Positions 26,984 to 33,754 of a DNA stretch of 64,000 bases are shown here, piece by piece. The stretch spans positions 1,416,427 to 1,480,426 of the forward strand of contig NZ_BMID01000001.1 of the NCBI RefSeq assembly GCF_014641655.1, written 5' to 3'. The notes below the pieces were generated by a model. It had not been told where the DNA came from, did not search any database, and saw nothing but the letters and a program-made list of their open reading frames with translations. The stretch's first letter is position 1. Each line of letters starts with the position of its first letter. Source of the stretch: Pseudoblastomonas marina (GTDB lineage: Bacteria > Pseudomonadota > Alphaproteobacteria > Sphingomonadales > Sphingomonadaceae). Position numbers and translations under genes: made by a program.

Positions 26984-28339
26984 ATGACTGTCGCAATCGA
27001 GTATTTCGACGATATCGGCAAACTGCAAGCCGATCCGCGCGCCACCCTCGCTCTGGCGCAGGCGCACGCGCCGTTCGATCGGCCCGAATGGTGGGCGCTG
27101 TTGCAGCGCGAATGCGGCATCGATCCGATCGTCGCGCTCGCCGTAGACGGCGAGCGGGCCCTGGTCTGGCCGCTTGCTCGCACCGGCAGGTCCTCGCGAT
27201 CGCTGGCGAATTTCTACAGCTTCACGGCCCGGCCGCTGGCCAGCGGACCGGATGCGCTCGCCGAGCTCATCGCGCCACTGGCCCGAGATCTAAGGCGCCG
27301 ATTCTCTCGCCTGACGCTCGATCGCCTCCCGGTCGAAAGCGGCGTCGTCGAACCGCTGTGCGAAGCACTGTGTGTCGCGGGATGGTCGGTCTCGTGCGAG
27401 CAGGACGACACCAATCACTGGCTCGATGTCGACGGGCGCACTTTCGAGGATTACTTCGCGGCACGGCCGGGGCGACTGCGCACCACGATCGCGCGCAAGG
27501 GCAGGAAGGTCGTGACCGAAACCACCCGCTTCGTCGACGACGCTCGTTGGCGCAGCTACCAGGACATCTACCGTGCCAGCTGGAAGCCCGAAGAGGCATC
27601 CTTCTCCTTCTGGCGCGCCTTTGCCGAAGCCGAGGCAGCGGAGGGACGATTGCGGTTCGGTTTCGCCTACGACTCCGATGAGCGCCCGATCGCGGCGCAG
27701 CTATGGACCGTCGAGCACGCCACCGCCTACATCCACAAGCTCGCCCACCTTCCCGATGCCGAGCGCCTCTCGCCGGGTTCGGTGCTGACCGCGACGATGA
27801 TGCGCGACGCGATCGACGAGGACCACGTGAAGACGGTCGATTTCGGCACCGGGGACGATGGCTACAAGCGCGACTGGATGGAAGGTGCGCGACCGCGCTA
27901 CCGGATCGAGGCACATGATCCGCGCCATTGGCGCAACTGGCCTGTGCTGGTGCGGAACGCTTTGAAAGCCCGGCTTGCCGGAGGGGAAAAGGGCGGTTAC
28001 AGGCCCGCCAACGCCGCCGAGGGAGCTCCGATGGCCACCAGCCATGCCACCGAAAATGCGATAGAAAGCGCGATCGACGATCCCGTCGGCGCCAAGCTGC
28101 GCCAGGTCCTCGCCGATATCCTCGCGCTCGACGCCGAGCGCGTCGCCGCATTCGATGCCGAGACTGGCCTCTTCGGGCACCTGCCCGAGCTCGACAGCCA
28201 GGCCGTCGCCACGCTGCTCACCGAGATCGAGGATCGTTTCGGGATCGTGATCGACGACGAGGATGTCGATGGCGAGATGCTCGAGACGTTCGGCGGGCTG
28301 CGCGATTTCGTGCGCGCCAAATGCGCGGCGGCGGCTTGA
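26984..28339 (+). CDS. GNAT (Acetyltransf_6) - acyl carrier protein fusion
   Basis: A 451-aa protein joining two functions usually encoded apart in XrtA loci. Residues about 1-335 resemble BioF2/FemAB-like acyltransferases (TIARKGRKVV, YRASWKPEEASFSFW, VDFGTGDDGYKRDWM). Residues about 350-451 are an acyl carrier domain with the phosphopantetheine Ser at about 405 (PELDSQAVATLL). At 28031 an in-frame ATG opens the ACP region (MATSHATENA) and is preceded by GAGGGAG 5 nt upstream, so a free ACP may also be made. The start is ATG 26984, or TTG 26960 with AAGGG upstream. It leads the divergent arm of the locus. Confidence 0.82.
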   Translation: MTVAIEYFDDIGKLQADPRATLALAQAHAPFDRPEWWALLQRECGIDPIVALAVDGERALVWPLARTGRSSRSLANFYSFTARPLASGPDALAELIAPLARDLRRRFSRLTLDRLPVESGVVEPLCEALCVAGWSVSCEQDDTNHWLDVDGRTFEDYFAARPGRLRTTIARKGRKVVTETTRFVDDARWRSYQDIYRASWKPEEASFSFWRAFAEAEAAEGRLRFGFAYDSDERPIAAQLWTVEHATAYIHKLAHLPDAERLSPGSVLTATMMRDAIDEDHVKTVDFGTGDDGYKRDWMEGARPRYRIEAHDPRHWRNWPVLVRNALKARLAGGEKGGYRPANAAEGAPMATSHATENAIESAIDDPVGAKLRQVLADILALDAERVAAFDAETGLFGHLPELDSQAVATLLTEIEDRFGIVIDDEDVDGEMLETFGGLRDFVRAKCAAAA

Positions 28340-29004
28340 TCGCGCGCTATGCCGCAACCGGGGCCCCCCCCCCGGAATACACCTTTGCCATCGACCGCGC
28401 CCGCACCAGCCGGCTGCTCATCGTCCCGCCGCTGTTCGACGAGATGAACAAGATGCGCCGTCTCCTCGTCGAGACGATGCGTCGGCTCGATCGCGCCGAC
28501 ATCGACAGCTTCCTGATCGACCTGCCCGGGACGAACGAGAGCACTGCAGAACTCGACCGGCAGGATGCGGAGGGCTGGCAGGGCGCCGCGAGCGCCGCCG
28601 CGGAGCACTTCCGCGCCACCCATGTCCTCGGCGTGCGCGGGGGCGCGATGTTCGTTCCCGTCGACCTCCCCGGCTTGCTCTATGCGCCGGTCGCCGGTGC
28701 GCAGACGCTCAACCGGATGCTGCGCAGCCGCACCATCGCCGCGCGCGAAGCGGGGCGCGAGGAAAACGCCACGGTGCTGCTCGAGCGTGGGCTGCGGGAT
28801 GGAATCGATCTCGCCGGATACCGGTTGGGGGCATCGATGATCGCGGCTCTCACCCAGCGCCACGTACCCGTCCGACCGGGTCTTGCGACGATCGACCGCG
28901 ACGCGGTCGGCGGCGGCGGGATGTGGCTGCGCGCCGAACCCGGCGACGCGCCCGAACAGGCCGATGCGCTCGCGGCCATCGTTGCGAGGGAGCTGACCGC
29001 ATGA
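28321..29004 (+). CDS. XrtA-associated alpha/beta hydrolase 2
   Basis: A 227-aa alpha/beta hydrolase resembling exosortase A system-associated hydrolase 2 (TIGR03101): PPLFDEMNKMRRLLVETMRRL is the conserved block. The nucleophile elbow reads GVRGG, with Arg where Ser is expected, so classical Ser hydrolysis looks unlikely; I recall the family having the same departure. ATG 28321 overlaps the end of the GNAT-ACP gene by 19 bp and is the start that fits the frame. A C10 run at 28364-28373 lies in codons 15-18 and could cause slippage. Function in the locus is unknown; it may act on an ACP-bound acyl group. Confidence 0.78.
   Translation: MRGGGLIARYAATGAPPPEYTFAIDRARTSRLLIVPPLFDEMNKMRRLLVETMRRLDRADIDSFLIDLPGTNESTAELDRQDAEGWQGAASAAAEHFRATHVLGVRGGAMFVPVDLPGLLYAPVAGAQTLNRMLRSRTIAAREAGREENATVLLERGLRDGIDLAGYRLGASMIAALTQRHVPVRPGLATIDRDAVGGGGMWLRAEPGDAPEQADALAAIVARELTA
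28364..28373. repeat. C10 homopolymer preceded by G4
   Basis: Ten consecutive C, preceded by four G, within the first 20 codons of hydrolase 2. Homopolymers of this length are rare outside phase-variable genes and are also a common site of sequencing error. As read, the frame is intact on both sides. Confidence 0.9.
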
Positions 29005-29777
29005 CCCGGCGGCACCTCTCCTTCACGGTCGGCGATGACGCGTGTCTCGCCACACTCGACGAAGGTCCACGCCCTGTCGGCCTGCTCATCGTCGGTGGCG
29101 GGAACGAGATCCGCTCGGGCCCGGCAGGAATCCAGGCCGCGCTCGCAACGCGGATCGCGGCGCGCGGGTTTCCGGTGTTTCGCTACGACCGGCGCGGTAT
29201 CGGCGACAGCGAGGGCGAGAATCGCGGCTATCGCGGCGCGGGGGACGATCTCGCCACCGCCCTCGCCGCGTTCCGCACCGAGGCCCCATCGGTCGAGCGG
29301 ATCGTCGCGTACGGGAATTGTGACGCCGCGAGCCTGCTGATGCTCGAAGGCGGTGGAGGTGCCGATGCGCTCGCGCTGGCGAATCCGTGGACGTTCGAGG
29401 ACGATGAAGCGCCCGAGACCAACCCGCAAACGCTACGCGCGCATTATCGCCGGCGCCTCAAGAGCGGTTCGGCGATCAAGCGCGTTCTGCGCGGCGAGGT
29501 GAAGTTCGGCGCGGTGGTGAAATCGCTTCTCGCCATGCTCCGCCCCGCCCCGAAGCCCTCCGGTCTGGTCGACGATCTGCGCACGGGGTTGGCTCGGTTC
29601 GAGGGCCCGGTGTCGATCCTGATCGCCGGGCGCGACCGGACCGGTCAGCAATTCCGCGGCAGCTGGCCCAAATTCGATCGACGGATTGCCGTTTGCGACG
29701 ACGCATCGCACGCCTTTATCGAGCCAAAGAGTCTCGAATGGCTCGAAGAAAGGCTCGCCAAGCTTCTGGAAGAATAA
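29001..29777 (+). CDS. XrtA-associated alpha/beta hydrolase 1
   Basis: A 258-aa alpha/beta hydrolase of the exosortase A system-associated hydrolase 1 type (TIGR03100). The oxyanion-hole region is LLIVGGGNEIRSGP. FRYDRRGIGDSEGE is a typical strand 4 segment, and the nucleophile elbow reads YGNCDAAS, placing Cys where Ser is usual. ASHAF near the C-terminus supplies the His. The ATG overlaps the hydrolase 2 stop (ATGA), so the two are translated together. It ends 4 bp from the convergent trxB stop with no terminator visible between them. Confidence 0.85.
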   Translation: MTRRHLSFTVGDDACLATLDEGPRPVGLLIVGGGNEIRSGPAGIQAALATRIAARGFPVFRYDRRGIGDSEGENRGYRGAGDDLATALAAFRTEAPSVERIVAYGNCDAASLLMLEGGGGADALALANPWTFEDDEAPETNPQTLRAHYRRRLKSGSAIKRVLRGEVKFGAVVKSLLAMLRPAPKPSGLVDDLRTGLARFEGPVSILIAGRDRTGQQFRGSWPKFDRRIAVCDDASHAFIEPKSLEWLEERLAKLLEE

Positions 29778-29781
29778 CGGA

Positions 29782-30741
29782 TTATTCCGCCGCTTCCTTC
29801 GCGCTGAATTCCGCGGTTGCGAGGAAACGCTCGGCATCGAGCGCCGCCATGCAGCCGGTCCCCGCCGCGGTCACCGCCTGGCGATAGGTATGGTCCATCA
29901 CGTCGCCGCAGGCGAAGATGCCGGGGATCGCGGTCTTGGGCGTGCCGGGCTCGACCAGCAAATAGCCGCTCTCGTCCATCGGCAGCTTGTCCTTGAACAG
30001 CTCGGTCGCGGGCGCATGGCCGATCGCGACGAAGGCACCGTCGACCTCGAGTGTCGATTCCTCGCCCGTCTGCGTGTCGCGCAGGACGAGGTGCGTGAGC
30101 TTGTCGCCGCCCTCGAACCGCTCGACCGTCTTGTTCCACAGCGGGGTGATCTTGTCGTTGGCGAACAGGCGATCCTGCAGGATTTTCTCGCTCCGCAGCT
30201 CGTCGCGGCGGTGGATCAGCGTGACGTCGTCCGAATGGTTGGTGAGGTAGAGCGCTTCCTCGACCGCGGTGTTGCCGCCGCCGATCACCGCGACCTTCTT
30301 GCCGCGATAGAAGAACCCGTCGCAGGTCGCGCAGGCCGAGACGCCCTTGCCGCCCAGTTCGGCCTCGCCCGGCACCGACAGCCATTTCGCCTGCGCGCCG
30401 GTGGCGATCACCAGCGTGTCGCCGACATATTCGTCGCCGCCATCGCCGATCGCGCGGAACGGGCTGCCCTGGTCGGTGACGACCTCGGTGATCGTGTCCC
30501 ACATCATCCGCGTGCCGACATGTTCGGCCTGCGCCTGCATTTCCTGCATCAGCCACGGGCCCTGGATCACGTCGCGAAAGCCGGGGTAGTTCTCGACATC
30601 GGTGGTGATGGTCAGCTGGCCACCGGGCTGGATGCCCTGGACGACGATCGGCTCCATCCCTGCGCGCGCGCCGTAGATCGCGGCCGAAAGCCCCGCCGGG
30701 CCCGAGCCGATAATAAGCATTTTGGTCTTGTGAACTGCCAT
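29782..30741 (-). CDS. trxB: Thioredoxin-disulfide reductase
   Basis: A 319-aa FAD/NADPH flavoprotein that keeps thioredoxin reduced in the cytoplasm. The FAD motif is IIGSGPAGLSAAIYGARAG at the N-terminus. The redox-active disulfide is CATCDG, the NADPH-binding motif is VIGGGNTAVEEA, and the closing FAD segment is GIFACGDVMDH. Length and architecture are standard. It stands alone between the XrtA arm and a phosphatase gene, separated from the latter by 71 bp. Confidence 0.96.
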   Translation of the reverse strand: MAVHKTKMLIIGSGPAGLSAAIYGARAGMEPIVVQGIQPGGQLTITTDVENYPGFRDVIQGPWLMQEMQAQAEHVGTRMMWDTITEVVTDQGSPFRAIGDGGDEYVGDTLVIATGAQAKWLSVPGEAELGGKGVSACATCDGFFYRGKKVAVIGGGNTAVEEALYLTNHSDDVTLIHRRDELRSEKILQDRLFANDKITPLWNKTVERFEGGDKLTHLVLRDTQTGEESTLEVDGAFVAIGHAPATELFKDKLPMDESGYLLVEPGTPKTAIPGIFACGDVMDHTYRQAVTAAGTGCMAALDAERFLATAEFSAKEAAE

Positions 30742-30812
30742 GACTACCCGTCGATTTCGTGTGAAGGGCCGAGATAGTTGCGCGCGGCCTCATGCGCAAA
30801 TCCGCATCCGAC

Positions 30813-31589
30813 TTATTCGCAGAGGTGTCCCCGCATTTTCGCCTTCATTTCCTCGTCGACGCCCCAGCGGCGTTCGAGATAGGCGTCGATCGAGCCTTCG
30901 GCTTCGACCAGCGAGGCGCGCGCGGCCTCGAGGAAGGCGGGTTCGACGCCCATGATCACGCGCCCCGCTTCCGCATCGCGCATGCCGTATTTCTCCCCCA
31001 CCATCGACAGGCCGTGCGCGATCCGTTCCTCGTTGTCGGGCGCCGAATTGGTCAGCAGGTAATCCTGCATCCGGTCGTCGGGATGGACGCCGAGCGCATG
31101 GAGCACGAGGTCGCAGGCGATCCCGGTGCGGTCCTTGCCCGCCGCGCAATGGACGAGGCTCGCGCCCTTCCCTTCGGCGAGCGCGGCGAAATAGCGCGGG
31201 ATGACCGCGTTCAAACCTTCGCGCTCGGGCAGTGCGGCGTAGAGGTCGATCATCGCCTGCCGCGCGCTGTCGACGTCGAGCGCGCCCTTTACCGCTTCCA
31301 TGTGCGGCGCAAGCCCGGCGGTTTCGCCTTCGAAGGCGATCACTTGGGCATCGAAGCGCTCGGACCGGCGGCTCGGCCACTTGGCGCGCTCCCTGGTTCC
31401 CCGCAGGTCGACGACATGCGCCAGCGCGAGTGCATCCAAGGCTTCGAGATCGGCATCGCTGGCATCGGCCTGGTGCCCTGCCCGCCATAGCAGGTCGCGC
31501 TTCACCCTGCCGCCCCCGGCGCTTTCGAACCCGCCGAAATCGCGGACATTGTGGATCTTGTCGAACCGGCGAAACGGCGAGGCGGGCAT
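30813..31589 (-). CDS. Tyrosine/serine protein phosphatase (DSP-like)
   Basis: A 258-aa phosphatase of the bacterial Y_phosphatase3 type. The P-loop HCAAGKDRTG supplies the Cys nucleophile and Arg. RDFGG near the N-terminus (NVRDFGGFE) and the DLR motif (VVDLRGTRER) are typical. ATG 31589 opens MPASPFRRFDKIHNVRDFGG, matching the family N-terminus, although the ribosome site is poor. A role in countering the BY-kinase of the nearby XrtA locus is possible but unsupported beyond proximity. Confidence 0.85.
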   Translation of the reverse strand: MPASPFRRFDKIHNVRDFGGFESAGGGRVKRDLLWRAGHQADASDADLEALDALALAHVVDLRGTRERAKWPSRRSERFDAQVIAFEGETAGLAPHMEAVKGALDVDSARQAMIDLYAALPEREGLNAVIPRYFAALAEGKGASLVHCAAGKDRTGIACDLVLHALGVHPDDRMQDYLLTNSAPDNEERIAHGLSMVGEKYGMRDAEAGRVIMGVEPAFLEAARASLVEAEGSIDAYLERRWGVDEEMKAKMRGHLCE

Positions 31590-31724
31590 GGCGGACTTTC
31601 GGGGCAAATGGAGGGGGAATGCGACGATTGCGGGCGCCGTAACACCTGCAAGAGCGCATTTCGATCCATCTTTCGCCCGGATGTGTTGCCTCGCCGTCAG
31701 CAAGTGCACGAACCCGGCAACGCC

Positions 31725-32000
31725 TCACGCGGCGGCGTCGGTCACCGTATTGGCCTCGCCGCCGATGACGAGCATCCAGATCAGCAGGCAGCCGATCCAC
31801 CCCGCATTGAAGGCGATAAGTGCCAGCCACACGCTCCCTTTCGATGCGCGGCGTTTGCCGGGACCACGAACCATCTCGCCATCGGCACGCCCGGAAAAGG
31901 TCGCAGCCAGATCCTGCAGATGCAGTAGCAGCCAGATGCCTGCCACCAGGCTGATCACGGCGAGGACGCCCATCAGGGCGGGAAAGAACCAGAGCGGCAT
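31725..32000 (-). CDS. Small two-helix membrane protein at the end of the cco operon
   Basis: A 91-aa protein I do not recognise. Helix 1 spans about residues 5-27 and helix 2 about 58-80, with a basic loop between (GKRRASKGS). GGGAG lies 9 nt before ATG 32000, and the start is 19 bp after the hemN stop, so it is probably the last gene of the oxidase/hemN operon. The C-terminus is short and acidic (VTDAAA). Involvement in oxidase or haem biogenesis is inferred from position only. Confidence 0.65.
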   Translation of the reverse strand: MPLWFFPALMGVLAVISLVAGIWLLLHLQDLAATFSGRADGEMVRGPGKRRASKGSVWLALIAFNAGWIGCLLIWMLVIGGEANTVTDAAA

Positions 32001-32019
32001 GTGTCAGTCTCCCTGTTTG

Positions 32020-33369
32020 CTAGACCGCCGAACTGAAGCGGCGCTGGGACATCTTGCGATGCGGGTCGAACAATGCGGCGACGGTGCGCGCATAGGGCAG
32101 CCCGTCGGGTTCGATGGTCAGGCGGTCGTCGTGCAACGACACGAGGCCGCGATCGATGAAAGGCTCAAGCCCACCCCGCACCTCGTTCAGCAGGCATGGC
32201 GGCAATCGGGCTTCGCCGCGACACAGCAGCGCCTCGATCGTATCGCCGCGAAGGCGCTCCTCGGGCGAACGGTGGATGCCCCTGTCGGCGCATAACCTCC
32301 CTGCGCCCGCGCGCATCCGGTAGCGACCGCTGTTCTTTTCGTTCTGCGCCAGCAAATGCGGAAATAGACTGATAGCCGACGCGCCGAGCCCCACGAGGTT
32401 GGGGGCGTCGTCTTCGGTGAAGCCCTGGAAATTGCGGCGGAGCTGCCCAGAAAGGGCCGCATGCGCGAGCGGGTCGCCGCCGGGCAAGGCGAAGTGATCG
32501 AAGCCGACGGGCGTGTAACCGTGGGTGACGAGATAGCCGTAGCCGAACGCCGCCATTTCGAAGCGCTCGGCCTGGTCGGGCATGTCGCTCGCATCGATCG
32601 CCCGCTGGCGCGGCACGATATGCGGGACGTGCGCATAACCGAACAGGGCGATCCGGTCGGCCCCGAGCACGCGCGTCCGATGAAGGCTGTCGAGCAGGTC
32701 TTCGCGCGACTGGCCCGGCAGGCCGTACATCAGATCGAAATTGAGCGAGCTCACGCCCGCTTCGCGCAGCCAGTCGGTGGTCCGGACGATCAGGTCCTCC
32801 GACTGGACCCGCCCGATCCGCTGCTGGCAATGCGCGGCGAAGGTCTGCACGCCGAGGCTGGCGCGTTCGACGCCCACGGTCTCGAGGGTCGACGCCCATT
32901 CGCGGGTCATCGTGCGCGGATCGAGCTCGATCGAATAGACCGGATCGGTGAGGTCGAACCGGGTCGCCAGCGCCTCGACCAGGTGCATGAAGTCGCTTGG
33001 CGCGATGGCATTCGGGCTGCCACCGCCGAACGCGACCCGCCCTACCCTCGTACCGGCGGGAAGCAGCGCAGCGACGGTCTCGATCTCGCGGTGCAGCGCG
33101 GCGAGATAGGATTCGAGCCGGTGCCGTCGTCCCGCCGCCCCGGTGTTGCAGCCGCAATAGAAGCAGATCTTCTCGCAGAAGGGGATGTGGAGGTAGAGCG
33201 ATACGTCGCCCGAGACGGTTTCGAGCGCCTGGCGGTAGTCGTGGGTGCCGAGCGCGCCGAATTCGGCGGCGGTGGGATAGCTGGTGTAGCGCGGCACCGG
33301 CGTAGCGAGCAGGTCGGGATGATAGGTCCACATGCCCCTCGCTTTGGGCGAGGCGTGGACCTCAGTCAT
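32020..33369 (-). CDS. hemN: Oxygen-independent coproporphyrinogen III oxidase
   Basis: A 449-aa radical SAM enzyme that converts coproporphyrinogen III to protoporphyrinogen IX without oxygen. The cluster motif is CEKICFYCGCN (CxxxCxxC plus the extra Cys typical of true HemN). AFGGGSPNAI, GVQTF and YGYAHVPHIVPRQRAID follow in the usual order, and the length is normal. The ATG overlaps the stop of the small upstream gene by 4 bp, which places haem synthesis under the same microaerobic control as the cbb3 oxidase. Confidence 0.95.
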   Translation of the reverse strand: MTEVHASPKARGMWTYHPDLLATPVPRYTSYPTAAEFGALGTHDYRQALETVSGDVSLYLHIPFCEKICFYCGCNTGAAGRRHRLESYLAALHREIETVAALLPAGTRVGRVAFGGGSPNAIAPSDFMHLVEALATRFDLTDPVYSIELDPRTMTREWASTLETVGVERASLGVQTFAAHCQQRIGRVQSEDLIVRTTDWLREAGVSSLNFDLMYGLPGQSREDLLDSLHRTRVLGADRIALFGYAHVPHIVPRQRAIDASDMPDQAERFEMAAFGYGYLVTHGYTPVGFDHFALPGGDPLAHAALSGQLRRNFQGFTEDDAPNLVGLGASAISLFPHLLAQNEKNSGRYRMRAGAGRLCADRGIHRSPEERLRGDTIEALLCRGEARLPPCLLNEVRGGLEPFIDRGLVSLHDDRLTIEPDGLPYARTVAALFDPHRKMSQRRFSSAV

Positions 33370-33584
33370 TGCGCTGGATCAAATTGCTTGCGGTTGCAGG
33401 CCGCGTGACATGCCTTGGCGTGGCACGGAGCGTCCTTCACCGGCCTGGGGGCCTCGCGGGGAATTTCGATCGTCACCACCTCGTCGCTGCCGCAAGGCGC
33501 GAAGGAAATCCGGTCTTTCTCGGCCGGCAGGGGGCCGAGCAAAGCAGGCAGGAGCACCACGAGCGCCGGATAGAACGCATTCAC
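33366..33584 (-). CDS. Small exported Cys/His-rich protein in the cco operon
   Basis: A 72-aa protein read from GTG 33584, whose GTGA overlaps the ccoS stop; its own stop overlaps the hemN start, so it is locked into the operon. Residues 1-20 (MNAFYPALVVLLPALLGPLP) look like a signal peptide or single anchor. The rest has one Cys in APCGSD and a dense CHAKACHAAC cluster near the C-terminus. That pattern suggests metal binding (copper would suit the context) or a disulfide. I do not recognise a family. Confidence 0.7.
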   Translation of the reverse strand: MNAFYPALVVLLPALLGPLPAEKDRISFAPCGSDEVVTIEIPREAPRPVKDAPCHAKACHAACNRKQFDPAQ

Positions 33585-33754
33585 GAGGTTTCCTCCTCGC
33601 CGACGTTCTCGCCCTCGTCCTCGTCGATGAGGATGCGATTGGCCGCGCCGTCGAGATCCTCGAACTGACCGTCGCGCATCGCCCAGAAGAAGAAGGCGAG
33701 GCCGAGCGCCCCCATCCCGAGCGCGATCGGGATGAGATAGGCGAGCACGCTCAT
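33581..33754 (-). CDS. ccoS: cbb3-type oxidase assembly protein CcoS
   Basis: A 57-aa single-pass protein (MSVLAYLIPIALGMGALGLAFFFWAMRDGQFEDLDG...). It has the CcoS/FixS hallmarks: a hydrophobic N-terminal helix ending in FFFWAMRDGQFEDLDGAA, followed by a short acidic tail. CcoS is needed for cofactor insertion into cbb3 oxidase. Start and stop overlap ccoI and the Cys-rich gene by 4 bp each, which confirms it as a real gene despite its small size. Confidence 0.92.
   Translation of the reverse strand: MSVLAYLIPIALGMGALGLAFFFWAMRDGQFEDLDGAANRILIDEDEGENVGEEETS

Noticed and set aside
25457-27067. Acyl ligase start at the far upstream Met (27067)
   Set aside because: It would run 84 bp into the divergent GNAT-ACP coding region and adds a segment unlike the family N-terminus.
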